Part shown: positions 38,494 to 47,860 of the stretch, one piece after another
Position numbering within the stretch: the first letter of the stretch is position 1
How the letters are laid out: each line of letters opens with the position of its first letter
Assembly (NCBI RefSeq): GCF_038397755.1
Contig: NZ_CP151637.1
Coordinates: forward strand, 992,001 to 1,056,000
Source of the DNA: Microbacterium sp. LWH7-1.2
GTDB taxonomy: Bacteria; Actinomycetota; Actinomycetes; Actinomycetales; Microbacteriaceae
Length of the DNA: 64,000 bases
Reading direction: 5' to 3'
Translations under genes and position numbers: made by a program
Notes under the pieces: model-generated
Told to the model about the DNA's origin: nothing
Databases searched by the model: none
The model's input: only the letters and a program-made list of their open reading frames with translations

Positions 38494-39267
38494 TCAGGCC
38501 CGAGTGCCGACCGCCGTCCAGGCCCGCGCGGTCGCCGTGAACGCCCCGTCGCCGAGCTCCTCGCGCAGCGAAGCTTCGAGCCGCGCGAGCTCCTGCCCAT
38601 CGAGCATGGCGATGTACCGGCCCGCCGGCCCGACGCCGAGGAGGAACGGGTCCCACCAGTCGGCGAAGTCTCGGAACGACACCGTGCACTCGACGACGGT
38701 CTGCGCGACGTCGGCGAGTCCTGCGCGGCGGAAGATGTCGACGAGCTGCCCCGGTGCGGCTCCGCTGAGACCGGCCTCTCCGCGCACGTCCTCGTCGAGT
38801 CGGCGTGCGACGCGCCAGAACGTCGAGAGCGGGCCGCCGTCGCCGGCGTGGTCCCACACACAGGCCGAGACGCGGCCCCCCGGCGCCGTCACGCGGCCCA
38901 TCTGCGTCACCCCGCGCACCGGGTCCGACATGAAGTGGACGACGAGCTGGGCGAGCGTCGCCCCGAACTCCCCGTCGGCGAACGGCAGATGCTCCGCTTC
39001 GGCGACACGGACGTCCACGCCCGGGCACAGCTCCTCCGTCGCCTCGACGAACGCCGGTTCCGGATCTGCGGCGCTGATCGCCGCAGGCCCGCGACGCTTC
39101 ACGAGTTCGAGGGTCAGCATCCCCGGTCCGCAGCCGACGTCCAGCACACGGGCGTCCGCGTCGACGCCGTCGAGCCCCACGGTGGCGAACCCGACCGCGA
39201 GCGGGGTCGAGAACCGGCCCATGAAACGCGCGTACTGCTCAGCGCTGACGCCTCCGAAGCTGCCCAC
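38494..39267 (-). CDS. Class I SAM-dependent methyltransferase
   Basis: A 257-residue methyltransferase of the UbiE/Methyltransf_11 kind. VLDVGCGPGMLTLEL is SAM motif I, ISAADPEPAFVEA motif II, AEAEHLPFADGEFGATLAQLVVHFM covers motifs post-II/IV, and TAPGGRVSACVWD motif V. The C terminus is a small helical region with ADWWDPFLLGVGPAG. The substrate is unknown. The GTG at 39267 is chosen on N-terminal fit (FGGVSAEQYARFMGRFS); an upstream start at 39303 is possible. It lies 23 bp upstream of the TrmH-type gene on the same strand. Confidence 0.88.
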   Translation of the reverse strand: MGSFGGVSAEQYARFMGRFSTPLAVGFATVGLDGVDADARVLDVGCGPGMLTLELVKRRGPAAISAADPEPAFVEATEELCPGVDVRVAEAEHLPFADGEFGATLAQLVVHFMSDPVRGVTQMGRVTAPGGRVSACVWDHAGDGGPLSTFWRVARRLDEDVRGEAGLSGAAPGQLVDIFRRAGLADVAQTVVECTVSFRDFADWWDPFLLGVGPAGRYIAMLDGQELARLEASLREELGDGAFTATARAWTAVGTRA

Positions 39268-39348
39268 GCGCTCATCCTGGCACGCCGCGCCGCCCCGTAA
39301 CATCCCGGAAAACCGCGGGGCCTACACTCGACGCGAAGGGGGTGCGCC

Positions 39349-40203
39349 GTGACGACGATCGCGACCGGAATGGACGCCCGGACCACCGATGCCGTGGCCC
39401 AGGCCATCGCCGCGCTTTCGGGCCGGCGCATCGCCGTCCTGACGGGCGCGGGGGTCTCGACCGACTCGGGCATCCCCGACTACCGGGGCGCGGGCGCGCC
39501 CGTGCGGACCCCGATGACCGTCGAGCAGTTCCTCTCGAGCGACGCGTCGCGCCGCCGCTACTGGGTGGGAAGCCACCTCGGCTGGAAGGCGTTCGCGTCG
39601 GCCGAGCCGAACCCCGGCCACCGCGCCCTCGCCGACCTCGAGGCCCGCGGGCTCGCGACCGGGGTCGTCACCCAGAATGTCGACGGGCTCCACGTGCGCG
39701 CCGGCAGCCGCCGCGTCGTGGAGCTCCACGGCACGATGCGCCGCATCTTCTGCACCCACTGCGGCCAGGTCTTCGACCGGCGCGACCTCGCCCGTCGCGT
39801 CGAGGATGACAATCCGTGGATCCGCGTGCCCGAGAACGTCGCACTCGGCCCCGACGGCGACGTGCTCCCCGAGAGCACCGAGGGCTTCCGCATCCCCGAC
39901 TGCAGCGTGTGCGGCGGGATGCTGAAGCCCGATGTCGTCTTCTTCGGCGAGTTCATCCCCGCCGAGAAGTTCCGCGAGGCCGAGCAGCTCGTCCACACGA
40001 GCGGGGCGCTCGTCGTGGCGGGGTCGTCGCTGGTGGTGAACTCCGGTATCCGGCTGCTCGAGCGTGCACGCCGCCGTCGCCTGCCCGTCGTCATCGTGAA
40101 CCGCGGTGCGACGCGCGCCGACGCCCGGGCGACGGTCAAGATCGACGCGGGCACGAGCGAGGTGCTGCGCGCGCTCGCCGACGGGTTGCCCGCTCTCGCC
40201 TGA
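39349..40203 (+). CDS. Sir2-family NAD-dependent protein deacylase
   Basis: A 284-residue sirtuin. TGAGVSTDSGIPDYRG is the NAD-binding loop (GAG-x-S and PDYRG), VTQNVDGLHVRAG the TQNVD motif with HG downstream (ELHGTM, catalytic His). Zinc is held by FCTHCGQ and CSVCGG pairs. GSSLVVNSG and IVNRGATRAD complete the fold. It resembles the short bacterial sirtuins that remove acyl groups from lysines. The GTG at 39349 follows GAAGGGGGTGCGCC. The next gene is 38 bp downstream with its own leaderless-type -10. Confidence 0.94.
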   Translation: MTTIATGMDARTTDAVAQAIAALSGRRIAVLTGAGVSTDSGIPDYRGAGAPVRTPMTVEQFLSSDASRRRYWVGSHLGWKAFASAEPNPGHRALADLEARGLATGVVTQNVDGLHVRAGSRRVVELHGTMRRIFCTHCGQVFDRRDLARRVEDDNPWIRVPENVALGPDGDVLPESTEGFRIPDCSVCGGMLKPDVVFFGEFIPAEKFREAEQLVHTSGALVVAGSSLVVNSGIRLLERARRRRLPVVIVNRGATRADARATVKIDAGTSEVLRALADGLPALA

Positions 40204-40241
40204 GCGGCTGACGCCCAGACGGCGCGGGTAGGGTCGAGAGC

Positions 40242-40847
40242 ATGACCGCGCTCACCCTGATCCGCCACGGCGAGACCGATTGGAACCGCGACCGGCGCAT
40301 CCAGGGCGCGACCGACATTCCTCTCAACGAGACCGGGCGCTCGCAGGCCCGCGCGACCGCGCAGGTGCTGCGCGAGCGCCTCGACGGCGCCGTGCCTGTG
40401 ACGATCGTGTCGAGCGACCTCGCCCGTGCCCGCGAGACCGCGGAGATCATCGCCGCCGAGCTCGGCCTCGCGGCTCCGCGCACGTACGCCAGTCTGCGCG
40501 AGCGCGCATACGGCGAGGCCGAGGGTGTCGGCATCGAGGAGTTCCGCAGCCGCTGGGGCGACTGGTACACGGCGGAGGTGCCCGGTGCCGAGCCGTGGGC
40601 CGATCTGCGCACCCGTGCGATCGCCGCCCTCGGCCGTGTCGTGCGGGAACACCGCCGCGCGACCGCTCCTGCCGCGGCCTCGCTCATCGTCGTGAGCCAC
40701 GGCGCGCTCATCCGCGAGGTGATGCGCCACGCGACCGCCGGCGAGCTGCCGCTCGAGGGCGAGCGCCTCGCCAACGGCGCCACCCACGACTTCGTCTACG
40801 AGCGCGACCACCTGCGGCTCGTGACCTACGCGGGGCTGGTGGCCTAG
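40242..40847 (+). CDS. Histidine phosphatase-family protein
   Basis: A 201-residue phosphoglycerate-mutase-like phosphatase. LIRHGETDWNRDRRIQGATDIPLNETG has the phosphohistidine RHG and second Arg, SSDLARARETAEII the helix, LRERAYGEAEG the acid region and VVSHGALIREVM the second His. No cofactor-dependent mutase features stand out, so a broad phosphatase is likely. TAGGGT ends 7 bases before the ATG (leaderless). It is convergent with the leucine-degradation operon. Confidence 0.93.
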   Translation: MTALTLIRHGETDWNRDRRIQGATDIPLNETGRSQARATAQVLRERLDGAVPVTIVSSDLARARETAEIIAAELGLAAPRTYASLRERAYGEAEGVGIEEFRSRWGDWYTAEVPGAEPWADLRTRAIAALGRVVREHRRATAPAAASLIVVSHGALIREVMRHATAGELPLEGERLANGATHDFVYERDHLRLVTYAGLVA

Positions 40848-40856
40848 GCTCGGCGC

Positions 40857-41666
40857 TCAGCCGTCTGCGCGGGCCAGCACGCCGCGCGCGTGGCGCAGCA
40901 CCGGCTCGTCGACCATCCGTCCCTCGTACGAGAACACGCCGCGCTCGCCGTCGGCCGCCGCGAGGACGGCACGCGCCCACGCCACGCTCTTCTCGTCGGG
41001 GCGGTAGGCGGCACGAATGACCGCCACCTGGCTCGGGTGGATGCATGCGGTGGCGCGGAAACCGGATGCTGCGGCATCCGCCGCCTCGATGGCCAGGCGC
41101 TTCGCGTCCTCGATGTCGAGGTGCACGGCGTCGATCGCGGCCTTGCCGCGCGCGCCGGCCGCCAGCAGCACGCGAGACCGCGCATAGCGCGCGATGTCGC
41201 GATAGCGGCCGTTGGGCTTTCGGCTGGAAGTGCCGCCGATGCTCGCGACGAGGTCCTCCGCGCCCCACATCATCGCGACGACGTTGTCGAGGGCGGCGAT
41301 GCGGTCGGCCTGCGCGACCCCTTTCGCCGTCTCGCACAGGGCGACGACCTCGAACCGGGCGTCGATGCGCCGGACGCGCTTGGGCGACTCCGACTTCGCG
41401 ACCATGATGCGCCGGTAGTCCGTCTGCGACAGCGTGGCGAGGTCGGCGGTGAAGGCGTCGGTCTCGGGCGGGTTCACCCGGACGATGACCCGCGCCGGGT
41501 CGAGCTCCGACTCGATGAGGTGACCGCGCGCCGCGGTCTTGTCGGCGGGCGCCACGGCGTCTTCGAGGTCGAGGATCACCGCATCGGCTCGGTCGTACGC
41601 CTTCGCGTATCGCTCGGGCCGGTCGGCCGGGCAGAACAGCAGTGCGGGGCCGAGATCGAAGCTCAC
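40857..41666 (-). CDS. HpcH/HpaI aldolase/citrate-lyase (CitE-like) family CoA-ester lyase
   Basis: A 269-residue TIM-barrel lyase. ALLFCPADRPERYAKA is the CitE-type N terminus, VILDLEDAVAPADKTAAR binds Mg (Glu/Asp pair), VRVNPPETDAF, FEVVALCETAKGV (second metal Glu), MMWGAEDLVASIGG and CIHPSQVAVI follow. It cleaves or forms acyl-CoA carbon-carbon bonds. It is last in an operon that matches M. tuberculosis Rv2502c-Rv2498c; the mycobacterial protein acts on HMG-CoA-type esters, so an HMG-CoA lyase role in leucine breakdown is likely here. The GTG at 41666 overlaps the MaoC stop. Confidence 0.92.
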   Translation of the reverse strand: MSFDLGPALLFCPADRPERYAKAYDRADAVILDLEDAVAPADKTAARGHLIESELDPARVIVRVNPPETDAFTADLATLSQTDYRRIMVAKSESPKRVRRIDARFEVVALCETAKGVAQADRIAALDNVVAMMWGAEDLVASIGGTSSRKPNGRYRDIARYARSRVLLAAGARGKAAIDAVHLDIEDAKRLAIEAADAAASGFRATACIHPSQVAVIRAAYRPDEKSVAWARAVLAAADGERGVFSYEGRMVDEPVLRHARGVLARADG

Positions 41667-42199
41667 GACGTCTCCTCCGGGGTCTTCGGTGCGCCCCACA
41701 TGAGCGCAGTCCGGGTGGCGAGGGCGACGACCTCGCCCCGCTGATTGCGGCCGGTGTGCCGCAGCGTGACGATCCCCTGCCCCGGTCGCGAGGCCGAGAG
41801 CCGCTTGCCGAGGACCTCGGTCTCGGTGTAGAGCGTGTCGCCGTGGAACAGGGGCGCCGGGAACGACACGTCCGTCATCCCGAGCTGGGCGACGAGCGTC
41901 CCCTGCGTGATCTGCGAGACGGATGCGCCGACCATCGTCGCGAGCGTCCACATCGAGTTCATGAGGCGCTGTCCGAACGGCTGCGACTCGGAGAACGCGG
42001 CATCCAGGTGCAGCGCCTGCGTGTTCATGGTGATCGACGAGAACAGCACGTTGTCGGCCTCGGTCGCCGTGCGGCCTGGCCGGTGAAGGTACCGCGCACC
42101 GACCTCGAGCTCGTCGTAGTAGAGCCCGCGCTGCACGATCTCGCGCGCCTCGCCGGCGGGAAGGGCGTGCTCGGGAGCGTCGGGGGTCACGTCTGTCAC
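41663..42199 (-). CDS. MaoC-family (R)-specific enoyl-CoA hydratase-like protein
   Basis: A 178-residue hot-dog-fold protein. GLYYDELEVGARYLHRPGRTATEADN is the usual N terminus with the Asp-x-x-x-x-His region nearby (DNVLFSSITMNTQALHLD), then FGQRLMNSMWTLATMVG, and FPAPLFHGDTLYTETEVLGKR. In context it would hydrate 3-methylglutaconyl-CoA to HMG-CoA, in place of the crotonase used by other bacteria. The GTG at 42199 has GAGGG 4 bases upstream; a second GTG at 42190 has TAGCGT 7 bases upstream and is an alternative. It is coupled to the lyase gene by GTGA. Confidence 0.9.
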   Translation of the reverse strand: MTDVTPDAPEHALPAGEAREIVQRGLYYDELEVGARYLHRPGRTATEADNVLFSSITMNTQALHLDAAFSESQPFGQRLMNSMWTLATMVGASVSQITQGTLVAQLGMTDVSFPAPLFHGDTLYTETEVLGKRLSASRPGQGIVTLRHTGRNQRGEVVALATRTALMWGAPKTPEETS

Positions 42200-42206
42200 G
42201 CTACCC

Positions 42207-43367
42207 TCACGCCACGCCGAGCGCCCGTGCGATCACGAGGAGCTGCACCTCGTTCGTGCCCTCGCCGATCTCGAGGATCTTCGAGTCGCGGTAGTGGCGC
42301 GCGACGGGGTACTCGTTCATGAAGCCGTTGCCGCCGAAGATCTGGGTCGCGTCGCGGGCGTTGTCCATGGCGGCGTCGCTCGCGGTGAGCTTCGCCATCG
42401 CCGCCTGCGTCTTGAAGGGCTTGCCCGCGTCGCGCAGGCGCGCGGCATGGTGCCACGCGAGCCGCGCGACGTGCACCCGCTGCTGCATGCGGGCAAGGAG
42501 GAATTGGATTCCCTGCCGCGTCGAGAGCGCGTCGCCGAACACCGTCCGCTTCTTGGCGTAGTCGACGGCGGCGTCGAGGCATCCTTCCGCCGCTCCCGTC
42601 GCGAGCGCGGCGATCGCGATGCGTCCCTCGTCGAGGATGTGGAGGAAGTTCGCGAACCCGCGTCCCTCCGTCCCGAGCAGGTTCGCCGCGGGCACGCGCA
42701 CGTCCTGGAACGTGAGCGGGTGCGTGTCGGACGCGCGCCAGCCGACCTTGTCGTAACCGGGCTCGACGGTGAAGCCGGGTGTGCCGTGGGGCACGATGAT
42801 GGTCGAGATCTCCTTGCGGCCGTCGGTCTCACCCGTCACCGCGGTGACCGTGACGAACCGCGTGATGTCGGTGCCCGAGTTGGTGATGAACTGCTTCGAG
42901 CCGTTGATGACCCACTCGTCGCCGTCCCGGCGCGCGGTCGTGCGGGTGGCGCCCGCATCCGATCCCGCCTCCGGCTCGGTGAGCCCGAAGGCGGCGAGCG
43001 CCGTGCCGGCGAGGAGGTCGGGCAGGAGCTCCTGCTTCTGCTCCTCGGTGCCGAACCGGAACACCGGCATCGCGCCCAGGCTGACGCCCGCCTCGAGCGT
43101 GATCGCGAGCGACTGGTCGACGCGGCCGAGTGCCTCGATCGCGAGGCAGAGCGCGAAGTAGTCGCCTCCCTGTCCTCCGTACTCCTCGGGGAACGGCAGG
43201 CCGAACAGCCCCAGCTCCGCCATCTGCGCGACGACATCCATCGGCAGGGTGTGCGTGCGGTCGGCCTCGTACGAGACGGGCGCGACGACCTCGTCGGCGA
43301 ACTGCCGCACCAGGGCGGCGAGCTCCCGCTCGTCGTCGCTGAGGTCGTAGGTGTCGTAGCTGTCCAT
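42207..43367 (-). CDS. Acyl-CoA dehydrogenase (isovaleryl-CoA dehydrogenase candidate)
   Basis: A 386-residue FAD flavoenzyme. LGLFGLPFPEEYGGQGGDYF, AFGLTEPEAGSDAG (FAD/substrate), FITNSGTDITRFVTV, KKRTVFGDALSTRQGIQF and ATQIFGGNGFMNEYPVARHYRDSKILEIGEGTNEVQ in parts are the two PROSITE-type signatures. The catalytic Glu is probably in the ...KILEIGEGTNE... segment. Position between an acyl-CoA carboxylase pair and MaoC/CitE, as for M. tuberculosis fadE19, suggests isovaleryl-CoA. GAGGAGCAGCA precedes the ATG. It is 16 bp downstream of the carboxylase gene. Confidence 0.93.
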   Translation of the reverse strand: MDSYDTYDLSDDERELAALVRQFADEVVAPVSYEADRTHTLPMDVVAQMAELGLFGLPFPEEYGGQGGDYFALCLAIEALGRVDQSLAITLEAGVSLGAMPVFRFGTEEQKQELLPDLLAGTALAAFGLTEPEAGSDAGATRTTARRDGDEWVINGSKQFITNSGTDITRFVTVTAVTGETDGRKEISTIIVPHGTPGFTVEPGYDKVGWRASDTHPLTFQDVRVPAANLLGTEGRGFANFLHILDEGRIAIAALATGAAEGCLDAAVDYAKKRTVFGDALSTRQGIQFLLARMQQRVHVARLAWHHAARLRDAGKPFKTQAAMAKLTASDAAMDNARDATQIFGGNGFMNEYPVARHYRDSKILEIGEGTNEVQLLVIARALGVA

Positions 43368-43383
43368 TGCTGCTCCTCGGGTG

Positions 43384-45438
43384 TCAGGAGGTCGGCGCGG
43401 ACGCCTCGTGGGCGTCCGCGGTGGATTCGTCGGGAGAATCGGATGCCGCCGCCGGCGCGTCGGCGAGCGAGACGTGCGCGAGCACCTGGTCGCGGCGCAC
43501 CTGCTCCCCGACGGAGATGTCGACGCGCACCACGCCGTCATGCGGGGCGAGGACGGGGTGCTCCATCTTCATCGCCTCGATCGTCACGATGCGGTCGCCC
43601 GTGGCGACGGTCGCGCCATCGGTCACATGTACGGCGACGACGGCGCCCGGCATCGGGGCGCGCAGTTCCGGATCGGATGCCGCGGCCGCGCGCTCTCGGG
43701 CCGCCAGGCGCCGCTCCATCGCGGCGCGCCGGCTCAGCCGGTGGAGGCGATGCGTCGCGCCATCGGCGTGCACCCAGACCCAGCCGTCGGCGTCGACCGC
43801 CGTGCGCGCCGGCAGGGCCGCCGAGGTGGCTGGTGTGGTCGCGTCCGACGCTCCGAGGCGCCCCGACGTGTCACCTCCGCCGGCTGTCACGGCGTGGACG
43901 TCACCGGATTCGTCGAGGAGCTGGAGCGTCGCCGGCACGGCGGGCGCGCCCGCCCGCCATCCCTCGAGCTCTCGCCAGGCCGCACCGCTGCCCGCAGCCC
44001 GCGGTGCATCTGCGCGGCGCGAGTCGATCGATGCTGCGGCGCGCAGCGCGGCGGGCGTCGGCGGCTCGCTCGTGTAGGCAGGCATCCGGTCGATGAGCCC
44101 GGTGTCCATGTCGCCCGTCTGCACGCCGTCCTCAGCCAGGAGCGCGCGCAGGAAGCCGATGTTGGTGTCGAGCCCGAGCACCACCGTCTCGGCGAGCGCG
44201 CCGTCGAGCCGTGCGAGCGCCTCCGCCCGGTCGGATCCGTGTGCGATGACCTTCGCGATCATCGGGTCGTAGTCCGCCGTCACGACGCTCGCGGTCTCGA
44301 CGGCCGAGTCGGTGCGGACGCCCCCGGCGGCCCGCCACGCCAGCACCTCGCCGGTGGCGGGCAGGAATCCGCGCTCCGGTGACTCCGCGTACACCCGGGC
44401 CTCGATCGCGTGGCCGTCGAGGCGCACGTCGTCCTGCGAGAACGAGAGCGGCTCCCCCGCGGCGATCCGCAGCTGCTGCTCGACCAGGTCGAAGCCGGTC
44501 ACCAGCTCGGTGACCGGGTGCTCGACCTGGAGGCGCGTGTTCATCTCGATGAAGAAGAACTCGTCGGGCCGGGCGGCGGCGACGAGGAACTCGACGGTGC
44601 CCGCTCCGCGATAGTCGACCGATGCCGCCGCCGCGCAGGCGGCCGCGCCCAGGCGCGCGCGGGTGCCGGCGTCGACCGCCGGCGACGGCGCCTCCTCGAT
44701 CACCTTCTGGTGCCGGCGCTGGAGCGTGCACTCGCGCTCGCCGAGGTGGACGACGTTCCCATGCACATCGGCGAGCACCTGCACCTCGATGTGGCGCGGG
44801 CGCTCGATGAGCCGTTCGAGCAGGAGGGTGTCGTCGCCGAACGCGGCCGACGCGACGCGACGCGCGGTCGCGAGGGCGTCGGGCAGCTCGCGAGCCGACC
44901 GGACCACCTGCATGCCCTTGCCGCCGCCGCCGGCCGACGGCTTCACCAGGAGGGGGAAGCCGGTGCGCTCGGCGGACGCCGAGATCTCAGCATCCGTCAT
45001 CCCTGCTGCGCTGAAGCCGGGCACGGTCGGCACGCCGTGGGAGGCGACGTGCGCCTTCGCGCGGATCTTGTCGCCCATCACCTCGAGCGCGCGCTCGCCG
45101 GGACCGATGAACACGATGCCCGCCGCGGTGCACGCCCGGGCGAAGGCGACGTTCTCCGACAGGAAGCCGTACCCGGGGTGCACCGCCTGCGCACCGCTCG
45201 AGACGGCCGCCGCGACGACGGCGTCGATGTCGAGGTACGACTGCGCGGCCGCGGCGGGACCGATGCGCACGGCGTCGTCGGCTTCGCGCACGTGCGGCGC
45301 GTCGGCGTCGGCGTCGCTGTACACGGCGATCGACCGGATGCCGAGGCGCCGGAGAGTGCGGATCACCCGGCGGGCGATCTCGCCGCGGTTGGCGACGAGG
45401 ACGGTGTCGAACCCTTCGGCGGGTTCAGGCAGCGGCAT
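43384..45438 (-). CDS. accA1: Acyl-CoA carboxylase alpha subunit (biotin carboxylase plus biotin carrier)
   Basis: A 684-residue biotin-dependent subunit. The biotin carboxylase part has [23 protein letters not shown] (ATP loop), [18 protein letters not shown] and [16 protein letters not shown]. The C-terminal about 75 residues hold the biotinyl domain with APMPGAVV and EAMKMEH (biotin Lys). It probably works on 3-methylcrotonyl-CoA with the beta subunit encoded upstream, like the AccA1-AccD1 pair of mycobacteria. The ATG at 45438 is preferred because the longer frame (to 45483) would run through a repeat-like element at 45441-45470. Confidence 0.92.
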   Translation of the reverse strand: MPLPEPAEGFDTVLVANRGEIARRVIRTLRRLGIRSIAVYSDADADAPHVREADDAVRIGPAAAAQSYLDIDAVVAAAVSSGAQAVHPGYGFLSENVAFARACTAAGIVFIGPGERALEVMGDKIRAKAHVASHGVPTVPGFSAAGMTDAEISASAERTGFPLLVKPSAGGGGKGMQVVRSARELPDALATARRVASAAFGDDTLLLERLIERPRHIEVQVLADVHGNVVHLGERECTLQRRHQKVIEEAPSPAVDAGTRARLGAAACAAAASVDYRGAGTVEFLVAAARPDEFFFIEMNTRLQVEHPVTELVTGFDLVEQQLRIAAGEPLSFSQDDVRLDGHAIEARVYAESPERGFLPATGEVLAWRAAGGVRTDSAVETASVVTADYDPMIAKVIAHGSDRAEALARLDGALAETVVLGLDTNIGFLRALLAEDGVQTGDMDTGLIDRMPAYTSEPPTPAALRAAASIDSRRADAPRAAGSGAAWRELEGWRAGAPAVPATLQLLDESGDVHAVTAGGGDTSGRLGASDATTPATSAALPARTAVDADGWVWVHADGATHRLHRLSRRAAMERRLAARERAAAASDPELRAPMPGAVVAVHVTDGATVATGDRIVTIEAMKMEHPVLAPHDGVVRVDISVGEQVRRDQVLAHVSLADAPAAASDSPDESTADAHEASAPTS

Positions 45439-45440
45439 TC

Positions 45441-45470
45441 CGTCTCGCTTCGCTCGCTCAATGACCGGGG
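45441..45470. repeat. REP-like palindromic remnant
   Basis: On the minus strand this reads CCCCGGTCATTGAGC followed by GAGCGAAGCGAGACG. The first 15 bases match 13 of 15 bases of CCCCGGTCGCTGAGC at 62411-62425. GCGAGCGAAGCGAG-type sequence is one I recall as widespread extragenic palindromes in Micrococcales genomes. It lies in the 55-bp gap between the two carboxylase genes. Confidence 0.5.
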
Positions 45471-45492
45471 GCATGCTTCGCACTTCTCTCGC

Positions 45493-47097
45493 TCACATCC
45501 GGAAGACGCCGAAGCGCGGTTCGGGGAGGGGGGTGCGCGAGACGACGTCGAGCGCGAGGCCGAGAAGGTCGCGGGTGTCGAGAGGGTCGACGACGCCGTC
45601 GTCCCACAGGCGCGCCGTCGCGTAGTACGGGTCGCCCTGCTCCTCGTAACGCGCGCGGATCGGCGCCTCGAACGCCACCTGGTCGCCGGCGGACCACGCC
45701 TCGCCGCGCGCCTCGAGCTGGTCGCGCTTGACGGTCGAGAGCACCGACGCCGCCTGGCTGCCGCCCATCACCGAGATGCGGCTCGCCGGCCACGTCCAGA
45801 GGAACCGCGGCGAGTACGCGCGACCGCACATCGAGTAGTTGCCGGCGCCGAACGACCCGCCGATCACCACCGTGAGCTTCGGCACCCGGGTGGTGGCGAC
45901 GGCCGTGACCATCTTCGCGCCGTCTTTCGCGATGCCGCCGGCCTCGGCATCCCGCCCCACCATGAAGCCCGAGATGTTCTGCAGGAACAGCAGCGCCACG
46001 CCGCGCTGGTCGCACAGCTCGATGAAGTGGGCGCCCTTCTGGGCGGACTCGCTGAACAGCACGCCGTTGTTCGCGACGATGCCGACCGGGTGCCCGTGGA
46101 TGCGCGCGAACCCGGTCACCAGCGTGTCGCCGTACTCGCGCTTGAACTCGTGCAGCTCGCTGCCGTCGACGAGTCGGGCGATGACCTCGCGGACGTCGTA
46201 CGGCTGGTTCACGTCGACGGGCACGACACCATACAGATCGGATGCCGCCACCGCCGGCTCGACGGTCGGCACGACCTCCCACGCGGGCTCTGCCGGCGCG
46301 GGCAGCGTCGCCACGATGTCGCGCACGATTTGGAGGGCGTGCTCGTCGTCCTCCGCGAGGTGGTCCACGACGCCGGAGCGGCGGGCGTGCAGCTCTCCCC
46401 CGCCGAGCTCCTCCGCCGTGACGACCTCGCCGATCGCCGCCTTCACCAGCGGCGGACCGCCGAGGAAGATCGTGCCCTGGCCGCGCACGATCACCGTCTC
46501 GTCGCTCATCGCCGGCACGTACGCGCCCCCGGCGGTGCACGAACCGAGCACCGCGGCGATCTGCGGGATGCCGGCGGCGGAAAGTCGCGCCTGGTTGAAG
46601 AAGATGCGGCCGAAGTGGTCGCGGTCGGGGAACACCTCGTCCTGCATCGGCAGGAACGCGCCGCCGGAGTCGACGAGGTACACGCAAGGCAGGCGGTTCT
46701 CCAGAGCGATCTCCTGTGCCCGCAGGTGCTTCTTGACGGTGAGCGGATAGTACGTCCCACCCTTGACCGTCGCGTCGTTGCACACCACCATCACGTGGCG
46801 GCCATGCACCAGCCCGATGCCCGCGATCACGCCCGCGGCCGGGGCGTCGCCGTCGTAAAGGCCCTCCGCGGCCAGCGGGGCGACCTCGATGAACGGGCTC
46901 CCCTCGTCGAGCAGTCGCGTGACCCGGTCGCGCGGCAGCAGCTTGCCGCGCGCGACATGCCGTTCGCGCGAGGCGGCGGGTCCGCCGGCGGATGCTGCGG
47001 CCAGCCGCGCGCGCAGCCCCTCGGCAAGCTCCCGCTGGGCGTCGCGCGTGCGCGCGAAGGTCTCGTCGTGCACTGCGGCGGTGCTCAGCACGCTCAT
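45493..47097 (-). CDS. accD1: Acyl-CoA carboxylase beta subunit (carboxyltransferase)
   Basis: A 534-residue carboxyltransferase. [72 protein letters not shown] and [16 protein letters not shown] are the characteristic crotonase-fold stretches. The long insertion [17 protein letters not shown] is typical of methylcrotonoyl-CoA carboxylase beta rather than propionyl-CoA carboxylase. It is first in the operon, 136 bp from the divergent TetR regulator with palindromes in between. I expect it to carboxylate 3-methylcrotonyl-CoA in leucine degradation. Confidence 0.92.
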   Translation of the reverse strand: MSVLSTAAVHDETFARTRDAQRELAEGLRARLAAASAGGPAASRERHVARGKLLPRDRVTRLLDEGSPFIEVAPLAAEGLYDGDAPAAGVIAGIGLVHGRHVMVVCNDATVKGGTYYPLTVKKHLRAQEIALENRLPCVYLVDSGGAFLPMQDEVFPDRDHFGRIFFNQARLSAAGIPQIAAVLGSCTAGGAYVPAMSDETVIVRGQGTIFLGGPPLVKAAIGEVVTAEELGGGELHARRSGVVDHLAEDDEHALQIVRDIVATLPAPAEPAWEVVPTVEPAVAASDLYGVVPVDVNQPYDVREVIARLVDGSELHEFKREYGDTLVTGFARIHGHPVGIVANNGVLFSESAQKGAHFIELCDQRGVALLFLQNISGFMVGRDAEAGGIAKDGAKMVTAVATTRVPKLTVVIGGSFGAGNYSMCGRAYSPRFLWTWPASRISVMGGSQAASVLSTVKRDQLEARGEAWSAGDQVAFEAPIRARYEEQGDPYYATARLWDDGVVDPLDTRDLLGLALDVVSRTPLPEPRFGVFRM

Positions 47098-47167
47098 CCG
47101 GATCTCCCGCGCATCTTCCTCGACGTCACGATCGGATCACGTCCGTTGTCGGGACGCGATCGGATTG

Positions 47168-47209
47168 GTTAGTGTTCACTAACTGAGGTTCAGGTTAGCG
47201 AGCCTTAAC
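47168..47209. promoter_or_regulatory. Pair of TetR operator-like palindromes between accD1 and tetR
   Basis: GTTAGTG-TT-CACTAAC (47168-47183) is a perfect 16-bp palindrome. A second site at 47194-47209, GTTAGCGAGCCTTAAC, matches 11 of 16 positions, with the outer GTTA/TAAC conserved; the centres are 26 bp apart. They sit in the 135-bp divergent gap. A bound TetR dimer pair could control both the regulator and the carboxylase operon. Confidence 0.75.
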
Positions 47210-47232
47210 TGGATTTACAAGCGGAGCAGCAG

Positions 47233-47829
47233 ATGACGAACGGTGTCACCGACCGCGATCGCGCGAAGGCCGACCGCCACGCGGCGATCCTCCACGAAGC
47301 GGCCGCGCTCTTCGCCGAGCGCGGGTTCAGCGGCGTCAGCCTCGAAGACATCGGCGGGGCGGTCGGGGTCAGCGGTCCCGCGCTCTACCGTCATTTCGCC
47401 AACAAGCAGGCACTGCTCGGCGCGATTCTCGTCGAGGTGAGCGAGCGGCTCCTCGCGGGCGGGCGCGCAGTGATCTCGAGTCATGACGAGGCCTCCGAGC
47501 AGCTGGACGCGATCATCGCCTTCCACGTGGAGTTCGCGCTGCGCGACGCCGACGTCATCCGTGTCCAGGACCGCGACCTCGCGAGTCTCAGCGACGACGA
47601 CCGCCACACCGTGCGGCGCCTGCAGCGCGAGTACGTCGAGGTGTGGATCGGCATCCTCTCCAGCGTCCATCCGGAGCGCGACGAGGACGACCTCCGCGTG
47701 CGTGCGCACGCCTGCTTCGGCCTCATCAACTCGACACCCCACACCGTGCGGGCGTCCAGGTCGCGCCCCGGCGAGCGCGACGTGCGCGGCATCCTCCGGA
47801 CGATGGCCCGCGCTTCGCTGACCGCCTGA
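47233..47829 (+). CDS. TetR-family regulator of the acyl-CoA carboxylase operon
   Basis: A 198-residue TetR protein. The HTH is ILHEAAALFAERGFSGVSLEDIGGAVGVSGPALYRHFANKQALL in its usual order (turn at GVSG, recognition helix PALYRHF). The C-terminal ligand domain resembles FadR/KstR2-like acyl-CoA-responsive regulators (AIIAFHVEFALRDADVIRVQDRDL). It is divergent from accD1, as is the TetR gene Rv2506 near the mycobacterial cluster. The ligand is probably an acyl-CoA of the pathway; that is inference. The ATG follows GCGGAGCAGCAG. Confidence 0.88.
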   Translation: MTNGVTDRDRAKADRHAAILHEAAALFAERGFSGVSLEDIGGAVGVSGPALYRHFANKQALLGAILVEVSERLLAGGRAVISSHDEASEQLDAIIAFHVEFALRDADVIRVQDRDLASLSDDDRHTVRRLQREYVEVWIGILSSVHPERDEDDLRVRAHACFGLINSTPHTVRASRSRPGERDVRGILRTMARASLTA

Positions 47830-47860
47830 TCCCCTGCCGGGGGCCTAGTCTGGACGGACC

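Noticed and set aside
45439..45483. Longer N terminus for the biotin carboxylase gene
   Set aside because: The added residues come from a repeat-like palindromic element and precede the normal family start.
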